Part shown: positions 12,320 through 24,449 of the stretch, one piece after another | Position numbering within the stretch: the stretch's first letter is position 1 | Layout of the letters: each line of letters begins with the position of its first letter | NCBI GenBank assembly: GCA_030704615.1 | Contig: CM060731.1 | Coordinates: forward strand, 43,710,001-43,774,000 | Length of the DNA: 64,000 nt | Direction of reading: 5' to 3' | Source of the DNA: Takakia lepidozioides | Taxonomy: Eukaryota > Streptophyta > Takakiopsida > Takakiales > Takakiaceae | Notes under the pieces: generated by a model | What the model was told of the DNA's origin: nothing | Seen by the model: only the letters and a program-made list of their open reading frames with translations | The model's database searches: none | Made by a program: the position numbers and the translations under genes

Positions 12320-13833
12320 GGTTGAGGTACCTGATTTTATTACCTGTGCTGCCCATTGACCATCTAATCATGCAGGTTTCATGTAGAGTGGTTCATTGGA
12401 AGGCATGTGCTTGAGATCCGGCTCTCTCCTATGGATCTGAACCCACACTCCATCCCTTCAGCTATCCCTGCCTCGACAACACTAATGCACAGATCCTTCC
12501 TCCTTGCTGCTAGCAGTCGACAATGACAACATAAATTTATTTAGCAGACACCCCAGCCCCACTTACCACACTAGTTCCTCTGTGCTGACAAGACTTCAAA
12601 AATGTGCTGGGAGAGAGGAGGATAACAATTTGCAAGAGAGTCTTTCAATGCTACTTGTTTTCTGCTTTTGCTTTGACATAACAGGCATTCACCTTCCTGT
12701 GTTGAATGTCCCTCCGTTGACTGGGTTCTGAAAAGTATTCCTTCCAAAGCTTCTCCGGTAAAACAAGCCTATGTGAATCGAAGAAGAGGTACCCTCACCA
12801 TATTCTGCTTGTTCTTCTGTCATGGAAGTAGCTAGTTTTTTTTTCACCCAAGGAGGATTCAAACAACCCTGAATCCAAAGGACCCCTTTCGCATGCTGCT
12901 TATGTCTGTGGTCCAATAATCTTGGATTAATCTGTGAAAACCACCAGGGTGCAGCTGAGTAGCCACAGTTTTAAACACATCCTCCTAGACAACGCCAACC
13001 CTCACAATTACCTTGTAAGAACCAGTTGCAAAAGACAAACTCTTTCACATCATAATGAGAAAGCCACACCTTGCGATAGCAATTGGCCCACCATTTTGAA
13101 GGATCTTTAAAGCCCTCTTGCCAGTGCTGTTCCATGCTCCATGGTTGACCTTCATGACAGACACTCCAAGAGCACCAGAGCGACTTGCATGAATGTTGTC
13201 AAAAGCTATACTAGCACTCCTCCATAAAGGAAACTGTTTTTGCTGGCTTAGACTACAGGGGGCCCTGCACCAAGTATGATGTTTGAACGCCACATATTGA
13301 ATGAGGTACCCAAACCCTTTTCACTAGGAGAAATTTGGGAGAATTGGTTGAACAAGTGTTGCAGAAAGAGGGTCTGGAATTTCTGTCTAGAAAGACGATG
13401 AGGGGTTCCTAAGAGGGATGTAGTGCAAGGCCCTTCGCATCATTCACGCTGGTGGACCGTTCTTGCTTCTTAACCTCAATTGCCGAACTAAGGTCCGTGG
13501 CTGCGTGCAATTCTGTGTGAGGCATCATCCCTTACTCTTTGTTTTTGTTCTGGCTTTATGCGCGCGTTTGTGTTTCTTTGGGATCGCTGTGTCTCTTAGA
13601 CATACACCGATTGCTGTGCGGCCATTTGCATGTCCACAAAGTCGTCTCTAGTTGCTTACCTACTACAGGAATTCTCGTTCCGAGACTACGATCTGGCTCC
13701 ACTCATCATCTCAAATACCATGCAAATTCATTTCTCTAGAAGATGTTTATTAATAAACTTTTTGAGACCTCATTGACTCTGTGTTCTGATTTTCGCTTCT
13801 CCAATTTGGGTTGTTTGGGTCCCCGTGAGGGGA
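12320..13833. other. No recognisable gene
   Basis: This is the presumed 5' flank of the PPR pseudogene and the 3' flank of U2. Small frames on both strands show no domain. Confidence 0.4.
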
Positions 13834-14025
13834 GGGTTGCGCCGGCCAAGGAGGAAGTGCAATACCAAGGCGACGCGCGCGGGCCCGGGCAGCAAGCTGC
13901 CGAATGGGCTCGCACCCGAGAAAAATTAGATTAATATCATGAGACTCGATGAGTCTCGTATCAGATATTAAACTGATAAGAACAGATACTACACTTGATC
14001 TTAGCCAAAAGGCCGAGAAAGGTAT
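13834..14025 (-). ncRNA. U2: U2 spliceosomal snRNA
   Basis: The minus-strand RNA starts ATACCTTTCTCGGCCTTTTG at 14,025 and contains the branch-site-pairing GUAGUA within GTGTAGTATC. The stem-loop IIa sequence (TTCTTATCAGTTTAATATC) follows, then a stem IIb hairpin (ACGAGACTC / GAGTCTCAT type), the Sm site AATTTTTC, and GC-rich stem-loops III and IV ending near ACCC. The length, about 192 nt, fits plant U2. The 5' 65 nucleotides match universal U2. The RNA forms the U2 snRNP and selects the intron branch point. The intact core and a good promoter suggest a working gene. Confidence 0.96.
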
Positions 14026-14048
14026 ACCACTACAGGGGCGCCCTGTGG

Positions 14049-14094
14049 TTTATATACCTGGCTAGATTACAAACTTGGGCAATCGATATGGGAC
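14049..14094 (-). promoter_or_regulatory. U2 promoter: USE and TATA box
   Basis: On the minus strand GTCCCATATCG (14,094-14,084) is one base from the plant snRNA upstream sequence element RTCCCACATCG. TATATAAA (14,056-14,049) lies about 25 bases before the U2 5' end. Together they are the standard plant snRNA promoter; the Pol II assignment follows from the RNA being U2. Confidence 0.85.
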
Positions 14095-14355
14095 TATCTC
14101 TTGCATGAGAATAATATATCTGGTGTTGCAAAGGATGAAACAAACAGAAAAACTAAACTTTCTCCTGCTACACGCCAGAGCGATTGTTGCTTGTGGTGAT
14201 GGCACGCTTGGACGGAGAGGAGGTTGCTTGTTGCTTCTGAAGAGTTTGCTCTGTTTTGCTTGGGTACCGAGCTGTGAAATGTTTCAGCTTTCGAATTGTT
14301 CAAGCTGCGGTGCTTCGACTTGGGAGGGATGCTCAGCTTATGCGAGACAAGTGCA

Positions 14356-14790
14356 ATGAAGTCCGCAGAGCGTAGTCGGGGCGTCCTTGTCGCTTTTATA
14401 CTGCTGCACCTGTTTCTTGTCCCCGCTCTCGCCAAGTCAAAGAAAAAAACTGATGTCTCCATCAAGACAGTGGTGGTGTTGGCGATGGAGAATCGGTCAT
14501 TCGGTCACATGCTAGGGTGGCTCAAGCGCCTGAATCCGGAGATCGATGGTCTTCGTGGAGATGATGCAATCCGAAGAACACCACGGTTCCAGGCTCTCTC
14601 TTGTTGTTTGTGTCTCAAGCATCGCAGAGTTTGTGGACCCGGACCTGGACACTCATTCCAAGCCATTAGGGAGCAGATTTTTGGACAAAATGATACCTCG
14701 GAGAAGCCCCCTCCATGAACGGTTTTGCGCAGCAAGCAGAGAGCATGGAAAAAGGTTTTTCAAAGACAGTGATGAGTGCTTTCAGGTATG
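14356..14790 (+). pseudogene. Non-specific phospholipase C first-exon remnant
   Basis: From the ATG at 14,356 comes a signal peptide (hydrophobic VAFILLHLFLVPALA). Next is IKTVVVLAMENRSFGHMLGW, the N-terminal phosphoesterase motif of plant non-specific phospholipase C enzymes, with Gly where the family normally has Asp (ENRSFDH). Then come EFVDPD, GHSFQAIREQIFG and PPMNGFAQQAESM, ending SKTVMSAFR at a good donor CAG|GTATGT (14,785). These blocks sit in different frames, which needs about three shifts. The rest of the enzyme is absent from the window. The family hydrolyses phospholipids to diacylglycerol. It stands head to head with U2, 330 bp apart. Confidence 0.85.
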
Positions 14791-15157
14791 TTTGCGCTGT
14801 CTGCTTCGCTTGCCAGATTGAAACACTCCCTTTGCTTGCAGCTAAGATTCTTCAAGTTATTATTTTCGATGAAGACTGCACGGGTTCAAGTTTCAACGGT
14901 ATAGCATGTGCATCGTGAGGCCACCAAGAGCAGGTTGACGAAATTCCAGCGTCACTATCACCAGTTGTTCACCTGAAGTTTTGCAAGTAGAGGAATGAAC
15001 TTTGCAGCACCAATCCCTTTGAGAATTTGGTGTGTCAAAGTGAGTGGAATTGTACCCTCACTACTACAACATCCAAAAAATTTGAGGGGCCCATTTCACT
15101 GTAGTCGTCCATTTTCAGTCAAATTCTGAAGATTTCATCATGTTGTCTTGCTGACCT
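14791..15157. other. No recognisable feature
   Basis: This should be the first intron of the truncated phospholipase gene. I see no downstream exon and no repeat boundary. Confidence 0.3.
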
Positions 15158-15209
15158 TCAAGGATGAAATAAATTGGGCAAGGCCCCATCCCACGTGGCT
15201 GACATGTCA

Positions 15210-15297
15210 CTCATTTGAAAGTTCATATCCACTAGGGTAGCCTGTGCCGTTTGGCCGAAGTGTCCAGTGTCATCTAAGTCCAAGTGCAATCCCCCTG
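15210..15297 (-). repeat. Diverged inverted copy of the 65-bp repeat
   Basis: The reverse complement reads GGGGGATTGCACTTGGACTT, GATGACACTGGACACTTCGG and CCAAACGG. This follows the order of the 65-bp repeat (GGGGATTGCGCTTGG, GATGACACTAGACACTGG, CCAACGG) with small insertions. It is opposite in orientation to the copy at 15,791. Confidence 0.6.
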
Positions 15298-15790
15298 GGT
15301 CACTCCCCTCACACCGCGGTACACCCTCGGGTTGGGGACTTACCTTGCGGAAAGACATAGGATTTCTTTCCGTTTCTTTTCGCTGTGGACGGTTCAGATT
15401 GTGGCATATAACATAAAAGATGAGATTGTAAAGAAAAGATGGCGTGCATAATCTCCCACGGGTGCTTCAATTATTGCGGTGCTTCAAAAAAAAAGATCCG
15501 ACGGGTTATTTTATTATTAAAACAAAATTAAATTTGTTTGGTAACGGGATACTGAAAAAAAATCGTCGGATGTCATCCTGACATAAACTCCATTTGTCCA
15601 TAACCGCATAGGGTTAAATTTTGTATTTGTTGCCAACCGGCAGGATCAGAGAAACGGAAAAGCTCCAAAACCGAACCGGAGGACGTGAACACAAAGTCAA
15701 AAGTTGAATATCCGTAACCTGCTGATATTAAAAAATCAAATAATCGCACAACAGTGGTGGAATCTCCCAAACTGCACGGTCTCTAGATAC

Positions 15791-15855
15791 ATAGGGGATT
15801 GCGCTTGGATGACACTAGACACTGGCCAACGGTACCTTAGTTGCAATAATCTATG
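15791..15855 (+). repeat. 65-bp dispersed repeat, copy B (uninterrupted)
   Basis: Identical to 8958-9022. Here the sequence continues GTCATCACATGCG with no MULE terminus, so it serves as an empty-site reference for the insertion at 9022. Confidence 0.9.
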
Positions 15856-18800
15856 GTCATCACATGCGTGCATAACACGACACTGGTTCAAGCTCGCCGA
15901 CTAACGTACTGATGTAATGGAATCTAAAGTTGAGTACAGCGCCTCTATGAACTGTGCACAGCGCTTTGGCGTCCACGACACGAGGAGGAGAAAATGCCCT
16001 GTGATATATACATGTAGAGTCTACAGAGGTTTGTGGAAGTACACAGGATCATTATACTGTATGGTCGGTCTTGTTCAACGCATTGCTCCAACAGACGAGT
16101 GTTTCTCATTGTTCTTCTCACACTCAGTATTAAAGTTGTGTGTGGTAGACTTGATAGTCGTAATATACCAAGTCTGCAAGGGAGAGTCATCAGTTGGTTG
16201 GAGGACCATGGCAGCTATGATCAGTTGCAGTGGTACTGGGTTGAAGTTAGGGGACTCTCCAACTAGGGGTTTATTGCACCGCCGGGACGACCGTAGCCTT
16301 CAGAAACAACAACACACCAGATTGGGACCGGTTTACTTCGCGAAGCGCACTTGCCGATCTCACGTAAGAAATTACACCATACAAATTGATCATATATAAT
16401 TGATTTCGAGTGATATATCGGCGCCGTGCTAGGTCGAAGGTCAGTAGTGAGTAAGTTCCATTATATCTGATGGGTCCTATCGTAGGAAATGCTTGTTGAC
16501 GTTACAAAGACAAGTACTGCAAATTTTGTTTATCAATACCGTCACTCACGAGTACTAATGTTGTTTGCCCGCGATGCAGCCACTTGCAAATTCATGATCC
16601 GTTTGTAAGAAGACGGCTGTAATTTGAAGTCTGAGGACTACAATACATGCTCGCACCAAGTCACTTGAGATCCCAAAAATATGTAACAAATTTATCTATG
16701 ATGGCTTTTCACTCTCATTGCTCCATGGTATATGGTAAAAATCTCAAACGTGTCTCAAGACTTCGTAACTCTGATCACCCGCTTGACATAACGCTTGATC
16801 ACTTCCTCGGGTTGATCTTGCTTCAGCTGGCCGGTTTTAGTGGGCTTGTATCAACACTTCCTTACACGTGCATTTACTTTACTATGAATTCAGGATTGGA
16901 AAACTTTCAGCTTGCCCCCAAAACAAGGGACAGCTCTAAGGGATTCAGAGCAAGTGGGATTGTTGGAATGCTTGTGTGTATTGTAGAAGCGGACTTGTCA
17001 AATGATGATCCCAGCTGGTCTGAGTGACGAACCTTTTGAGATGCGCTCTATGAATCCTATATTACTGCTGCCTGGCGAGGGAGGTGATCCCTTACCATCT
17101 GCACGGAATACATTACTCAGGGAGGTAAGCGCAGGAGGCGCCGTCGGGCCGATACTGGAAGAGGACCACACCATAGCAGCTTGTACAAAAGGAGATGAAG
17201 ATAATCTACTTGACATCATGCAATGACATACCTTGGATGATTTCCTTTTGGTGTGTTGGCATCAACATTCTAGCAATGCAACCCCACATGCAGGGGTAAG
17301 TCCACAATCTCAAGGGCAAGACTTTTGGTCCTCGATTAGGGTTTGAAAGCACATTGCGTGTGTTTAAGAGACTTAGTGTACGTGATCTACACTTACAAAG
17401 AGGTGTCCTGAATGTTACTTCTATCTAATGTAACTACGGGAAACGTCTTAGTTTGTATCTTAATATATAAGCACCTTGGAGGTAATATGTAATATCTGCA
17501 ACTGCAGATGTCACGGAAGCTGGTGCTTACAATGTAGAAGTATAAGGGAACTGCACAAGCATGGGAAGTACTGGACCATTCGGGCATATAAAATCCTGCG
17601 GTACTTGGTGATCATATTTATGAAGTGGGGTACTCCGGAAATTTTATAGCGTATAGTGATAGTCCTGACAGCTGCAAGTGCATAGTGACAATGAGAGCAC
17701 GGAAGGGCGCCATATTTCTCCTTCCGGCACTAAAAGGGTAGTGAGACAACTGATCCAAGGCTTTCGACTGTACAGGGCTTGGTTATAGTTAACATCCTCT
17801 CACAGTTTGTGCACAGATTAGATCGACAATTTTGGATTCATGCTGCAGAAACGGTTGGTAAGGAAGTTTTCTATTCATGGCTGTACATGTATGTTAGGTG
17901 CCTATGGAGCCCGGACTGGAACAACGGACCAGCCCATCAGAGAAGAACGTAACCGCTGAACCTTCGGGGCTGATCTTTACGGACACCTGCAGGTGACAAG
18001 AACTGGGCAAGCTGGTGGTTTCGAGAAGCTAGGGATTTTTAAAGAAGAGGAGGCCGTGTGCGAGAAGAAAAAGAATGGTTGTAGCGCGGGCTATGGAGCA
18101 GGCCTGAATAGAGGAGAAGGACAGATGATTTGAAAAGAGGGCCTGAGATCTTAACAAAGATGTGTGATATGAATGCATAGAGGGAGATGTGAAAATAACA
18201 TGGTGTGGTGGTCGGGTGGACCGGAGGAGTAATCCGGTACTGTGCTGTCAGGAATAGATAAGGTAGAGATGTGCGGTGGGTTTTCTGGCTGACTGAAATC
18301 AGAACGTGATGCCTTCTCTATCTAGAATGTACAAGCTGTGAATAGAGTTCTAGTCAGGTTTTCACTGGGCTTGAACTGACCGGAATCCCTGTGATAGTGA
18401 GCAATCCCTGTGATAGTGAGCAGAGGAGTGTCTATTGATTTTCCCAGTTGAATATAATCAAGTGGACAGCTCTTTCCTTTGAGCTTTTGGAATGAGATCA
18501 ACTCTATGTGACTTCATGATATTTTATTGAGAACTGGACAGAACATGTAGAGGTGCTACGGTTGAAATAAAGACAGAGCAGTGATAATGTACACCTTCAA
18601 TCTTGCCAATCAGTACGTTGGTGGACCGGATGACTTGATCGACAAGCCATGGCGTCCCGTCGCTTAGGGGTTTAGTTTCTCGGGAAGGGTGTCTCAGTCG
18701 CTACATCTTGGTCAACTTACTCTTCAGCTTTTGTAGGCTGGCATGTAAGAATTGTTCAAATAGATATTATTTGGAGAGACGGTTTCTATGCGAATCTATT

Positions 18801-20379
18801 TACTAGCATATAGGGAGATCCTGAAGTCGTCTCAATTAATCGGTTCAAAAGCTCGCTGATATTTCTAGTGAAGCCAGATCAGTTTAAAATAGTTTAAGCC
18901 TTCATACTAACTAGATTATAAAGGCAATTTATTGTTTCCTCAACTGAGTAAGTGTCTAGGCGTATAAGTAGCTTCTTTTAAATTTAGGAGCATACATCTG
19001 GATTTTTTTCCAATGAATGAAGAGTCTAACCGCTAGACTAGATATACTGAGTCTGCAAGGTGTGTCAAAGTGTCCTGAGATATCATCTGGTAATGGATTG
19101 TCTACTATGTACAGAATGTTCAGCTGTTTCAGTGGTCGTGACAGTATTTACAACCTTTGTGGTCTCGTGCATTGCGTCAGATGGGAGTGCTGTACATTGA
19201 TGTGGCAAGGAATAGTCCTTTGGGGTCTTCTAGGCCTGCAGGAGGGGAATTCCTCAGGTGTGGGGAAAAGTCTTGCAATGTGGGTCGGCACTACCACACT
19301 TACCACTGTGTCTGTAAGTATTGCAAATCCTCTGACAGGTACACTATCGTATTGCCAAGAGGCCCTGCCAGGATTTCCCGACTGTTATGTTTGGCGTTAT
19401 GCCCACAGGCAATGGGTACATGGATTATTTACACCTAGTACCTGGTGTAATGAATGTATAAAAAGCTCGCAAAACACCTTGTACAGTCTAAACTTTCGCT
19501 TACTAGCTTCGCCTTGCAGCAAACTAGAGCGGTCCCTGAAGATCTAGTCGTGCACGTCTCCTGTTCCAAACAATTCTAAATGTGCAAAAGTTCAAACCAA
19601 TCAGCTCATAATATCATTTGTATAGACTCTATATCTTCTTACAGTTGATAAATGTGGGGACAGACAAGTTGCTGTGGTGGGCACTGACCAAAGCAGCCCA
19701 AGCTGGAAACCACCATTGGATTCAGGTCATTGTTTCCTGCAACAGCCCCGCTACAACTGTCTTGAGTAAAAATCACTTAGAGCTAGCATGGACAAGCAGA
19801 CATGACTAATTCTATTTTGGATGGATGTAAGACTTCAGAGACGTGGCTGGTGATACCAAGATTGGAAGAAGAAAGCTCGGAAATTATTGGCATTCATCTT
19901 TCTCATGGATCCGCTGTTCACGCACTATGTTGTCATGAAGGACTCTTCATGCTCTACTCCACAACTCATCTGCGAAGCTATAGGTGCCATCCTGTCTGGC
20001 TGTCTGGCTTACCGGTACATGCATCACCATATTCACTGTGAATTATAGAATGAACCCCTGCAGAACGGATTAAGTTCTTTTCGATTCTAATCCGGGAACT
20101 AGGCTCCAGAGGGTATCTGCACTATCATCTATCTTCAGCTACTCATGGCCGAGGTCCCACTAATTAACCCGCGTATGCACGAAAGCAGTGCTCGTGATCT
20201 GCCAACATCGTGCGATGCTGAAAAGCAGCATTTGTTATAATAACACTGTATTATTGCTGCCCTTGGGGCTCACAAGGGTTTTAATTTTTTCCCTTCAATA
20301 ATTTTCAATAAAGCTCATCCAGGGCCTCTGTCCCTGTTCCTTGAGGAAGAAAAAGAAAACACTGTAACCCATTTTAATG
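15856..20379. other. Unrecognised 4.5-kb region
   Basis: Several plus-strand frames have gene-like composition but no family I know: 16,033-16,266 (contains GRVISWLEDHGSYDQLQWYW), 17,002-17,226, 19,017-19,547 and 19,618-20,041 (DKLLWWALTKAAQAGNHHW). They could be exons of one decayed plus-strand gene. A 19-bp direct duplication (AATCCCTGTGATAGTGAGC) lies at about 18,384-18,421. No TIRs, LTRs or RNA genes are seen. Confidence 0.3.
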
Positions 20380-20399
20380 GCCTCTCATTTTAAGATAAT

Positions 20400-20720
20400 A
20401 GGGTCTTCAATGGGCACTTGCGATGTGGCCGGTGGGCCCCGCGCACGGACTCCCGGCTCTGCCCGCCCCGCCCGCCGCTGCGCGCGGCTGCAGCAACCGC
20501 GCCCGCACCCCCTCCGCCGCGCGGCCAGTCCCCCGCCCATGAGTCCGCTGCCCTCCAGTCTGCCAGTCCGCTGCTGGCCAGTCTGCCAGTCCGCCAGTCT
20601 GCCCGCTAGTCCGGTGCAGGCCAGTCCGCTGCCCAGCAGTCCGCCAGTCTGCCCGCCAGTCCGCTGGCCAGTCCCCTGCCATCCAGTCCGCTGACGGCGC
20701 AGGATCGCCACCATCCATTC
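20400..20720. repeat. Subterminal CCAGTCYGCCAG minisatellite
   Basis: A GC-rich block just inside the MULE left end. More than ten irregular units of CAGTCCGCTG / CAGTCTGCC type occur between 20,540 and 20,700. The same motif recurs inside the element's genes and in the small relative at 2390-2540. Confidence 0.85.
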
Positions 20721-20900
20721 CCATAACCCATCCGAGCCCTCCATTTTTAGGGCTGCAATTCAAACCTGCATCCCTGCCGCCTGCTACTTGCCAGCAGCCG
20801 CGAACGTGCGCACTGTTCTCCTGGCACGTTGTCGATCGTGTCCTGTACTGCGGCGCGTTTCTTGCATGTTCAGAAGCGTGTCATTTGTATTGTATAGGGC

Positions 20901-23900
20901 ATGGACGTGGAAGCAAAACCCGATGATGTACTGATCACGGAAAGCCCGCTTATACGGCCTCTTCGACAATGTTTGCAAACAGCAAAACCAGGACCCTTCA
21001 ACAGGAAGGATCTTCATTGGAAGAGTGAGATGCAATATGGATTTATGGGTGTGCGAGTGAATGTTGAAAAGGCCTGCATACCTTGGGATAGAGTTGGTGA
21101 CTTCGTCCTGGGAGAGGAGAGTTTGGAGGACTACCCCACTCAGTTTTGGGTGAATGTCCATTCTAAAGTGGAACCCGGCTCGCGAAAAGCACCAAGAGCC
21201 AACACATTTATGTCCAGTATTATGTGTGCACCATCCTCAGTCATTTTGACGTTTCATTGCATGTCTGTTGCCATTTTTTGTTTCACGAGTTCTCCGATTT
21301 TATGCTTCCTCAAGTCGTTGGATATCGATTTTAGAATTTTCTGTCCAGGTATCAATGCTGCTACGGTCCTGATGACAAGCGCACCAACAAGGCAATAGTG
21401 GAGGATCCAAAACAGAAGCGTGGAGGACCTCTTGTGGGTGTTGGAACATCTTGCCCTCATAAACGCCCAAAGAGAAAGAAGTCGGAGTATGGAGAGTCTT
21501 ACAAACGTGGTTGCCAATGCTGTTTCAAGGTCCAGCAATGCTATCTCGCCCCTGACATTTGTGTCATCACGTACTACAACAACATGGAGCATACAGATGT
21601 GCAAGGGAAACCCTCGCATGGGAAGTCCACAGAGTTCAGGAACACCCGCCACGTCTATGCACCACACATTAGCGAGGAATTGAAAGCCTGGGTCGTCGAG
21701 TGTTTGTGCCGAGGCCTGTCGGTCGCCCAAATCATGATGGAGCATAAAGAGCACGTGATGAACAACACCGGCTTGGGCGATGCATGGACCCGCGATGATT
21801 TCTTGTTGGAGCAAGATGTTCGCAACCTTGCCGAGAAACGTGCGTGACAAACCTTCAAAAAGCACGCCGATGATGCAGAGAGTGTGCGCATGTGGAGAGA
21901 CCAGAATCCTGCGTCCGTTTTTTCTATCAAGATGAGAAATTAGAGCCAACATTCGAGCATTTTGATAGAGATTTGACATTCACTATTGGCATACAGACTC
22001 CGTGGCAGAAACGACGAATGCTGGAACTAGGACATGACCGTATCGTTGCATGTGATGCAACCTTTGGGACAAATCATGACAAGGTGCTATTCGAACGATT
22101 CCATGGACTTGTACGAGCATGATAACATAGTACCATGCAACATTCACATAAAATTTGGTGTGCTGACCCTTTCTGTATGTTTTCATGTGTACGTTGCGGA
22201 AGACTGAGGGGCAGACCCATTGTGAACCGCTGCAGACCTCATCACTCTTATGAAGTCTTCTCGTGCAGAACTGAGCAGAATTTGCATGCTCTGACCATCT
22301 TACATTGTGCATTCCAACAGTTCCCATTGTACACGTTGATGGTCTTCGACGAGTGGTTGAACGGTATACCAGTTGCCTATATCCTATCCGCGAGGAATCG
22401 GACAAGAGACCTGGTTCCGTGGATGAAAGCCTTACGCGATTCACTCCCCGCAGATTTGCCGAGCTGGTGACCCAATGCCTTCATTGTGAACGATGCCGAA
22501 GCAAAAATCAACGCTATTCGGTAAGTCTGTTGGTCCACAACACCGGCCATTGTCGAGGTCCACTGCAACAGTCCATTGCTACAGTCCACTGGCAGACTCC
22601 TGTGGCGAAACCCGATGGCAGTTCGCTGGGCAAATTCACTGGTGGTCCGCTGTCAAGTCCGCTGCCAAGTCCACTCAGCAGTCCTTGGGGTCGGCCGTCC
22701 GCTGCCAAGTCCACTCGGCCGTCCCTAGCAAGTCCGCTCGGCAGTCCGCTGTGGCAGTCCAATGGGGCAGTCCGCTGATGCAGTCCGCTGCCCCAGTCCT
22801 AGTTAGGGGAAGTCCAATGGGGAAGTCCACTGGGTAGTCCAATGGGGTTATTCCAACACATCAATGTCATGCCATTGTACTGTCCACTGGGCGAGTCCAG
22901 TGGCTCTACCCGCTGATACAGGTCGTTGTTACAGTCTACTCCGGCAGTCCACCATTGCAGTCCGATCCCAAGACTCTAATGTGTACCATGTGTGTTGTGC
23001 AGAATTGTTTTTGAAGGAGTACTCATTTTCCTCTGCCTTTGGCATGTCCGCAAGGCATGGATAAAGCAATCATGCAAGAAAACGAAGGATCCAGTGATCG
23101 CTGTAAACTTGTTGAATGATATGGGAGACCTCATGTACTGTAGAGGGGGACCATGCAACGAAAAAAGAGCGCTTCGGTGGGTTGCAGGGAGAATCCGTCG
23201 TATGAGGTCAAAATACCCAAAAAGACATGAATTTCTTGACTATATCGAACAGTACTAGAAGCCCAAAATAGCATTGTGGTGTACAACAGCCCGCCATGTC
23301 CCTCATGCGAGCCAAGACACAAGCGCAAGCATTGAGGCATACCATGGAAATCTGAAGGCAAGACTTGCCATAGGGAAAGACAAGATGAGTGGTCGTAGAG
23401 TGGACTGGCTTATATGGGAACTCACTGGCCGTGTGCTAACACACTATTGGTACGCAATCCATTTGAAGACCCACGGGTTCATAAGAAATGATAAACATGA
23501 AAAGTACATATCCAGTTCTATACTTGCGGCACGAGACATTCCTGCTGAGAGTGTTACTCTTCCCTTGGGTCCTGGTGAATCAGCCTACGTTCTTAGCAGC
23601 AACCACCCTGGCACAACATACATTGTTTACAATCCTAATTGCAATTGAGGTTGTTGCATGTGCCCATGGGCAATGAAGGAAAACTTATGCAAGCATCAGG
23701 TCTGTGTCCTGAAGATGCTTCACCCTGACCTACAGGATGGTCTCCTTGTGCGCGCTTGTGGCACGGCGCTGGGAACCATTCATGGAGGATTACCTAACTT
23801 GCTCTTGGGCAATGGTGCCGGCGGCAACGACGAATCCAATCAGTTCATGGAAAGACATCCTCTGGACGACTTCCCCTACGACGAGGCATCCTTGGAGGTC

Positions 23901-24449
23901 TCAGCCTCAATGGAACAAGAATTCGCGGACATACTTCGCATTGTAGGTGATGACAAATACCTGGAGGCACATGCCCGATCTACTCTTCATATGTGCAGAG
24001 GGCAGCTCGTTGATATCCTGGCAAAAAGTGCGGCTGGAATGTTGCACCCTGCGGCAGCGAAGGCTTTCCGTCCTCTGAACGACAACAACAACATGTCTCT
24101 GAAAAAAAGACGAGATTTCGTGGAGGCCTGGAAAACCCGGCCTAGGGTTTTGCGGAGAACCAGCAAGAGGGTGTCTGCACCTGCACCTGCAGCACATATA
24201 TACTCGAAAATTTGCAAGGTTTCAGGTCGTGTAGTAAGCCTGTCTGTTGCCCACTCCAAAAGTCTGCTCACCACACTTCCACCTCATCCCTGCAACTCTT
24301 CCAGTAGACTGCTGGACAGACTAAGTCTCAAGCAGACTCATCCACAACAGCAGACTCAAAATGGACAGGCTCCAGTGGACTACCTCCCTAACGACTCATG
24401 CCAATCCAGCGTCCCAGCGGACTCATGGACATGGTGCCTACCAGACTAG
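20901..24449 (+). pseudogene. MULE transposase with SWIM zinc finger (decayed)
   Basis: The ATG at 20,901 opens an N-terminal exon. A second exon from 21,349 carries a Cys/His region (RGCQCCFKV...NNMEHTD) like FAR1/FLYWCH DNA-binding domains. The MULE core follows: VACDATFGTN (first Asp), FPLYTLMVFDEW, IVNDAEAKI (second Asp), CLWHVRKAW (CxxH) and SASIEAYHGN (Glu). Then comes the SWIM finger CMCPWAMKENLCKH. Two introns can be placed: 22,084-22,320 rejoins TNHDK to FPLYT, and 22,521-23,002 (GTAAGT...GTGCAG) rejoins NAIR to VFEG in phase. In-frame stops at about 21,846, 22,468, 23,256 and 23,646 plus a frameshift near 21,920 make it non-functional. Role: cuts and moves the element. Confidence 0.88.
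22521..23002 (+). repeat. Intron made almost entirely of CAGTCCRCTG repeats
   Basis: This is a well-defined GT-AG intron of the transposase gene. Between about 22,550 and 22,965 it holds some 25 irregular units of AGTCCACTGG / CAGTCCGCTG type. The flanking exons have none. The motif is the same as in the subterminal block at 20.5-20.7 kb. Confidence 0.88.

Noticed and set aside
13773-13783. snRNA 3'-box-like CACAGAGTCAAT on the minus strand downstream of U2
   Set aside because: It lies about 50 nt beyond the expected U2 3' end, farther than plant 3' boxes normally sit, and matches the consensus imperfectly.
20377-20763. Pro/Ser-rich and Gly/Arg-rich frames at the MULE left end
   Set aside because: They arise from GC-rich CCAGTCYGCC repeats on both strands and have no conserved counterpart; treated as subterminal repeat.
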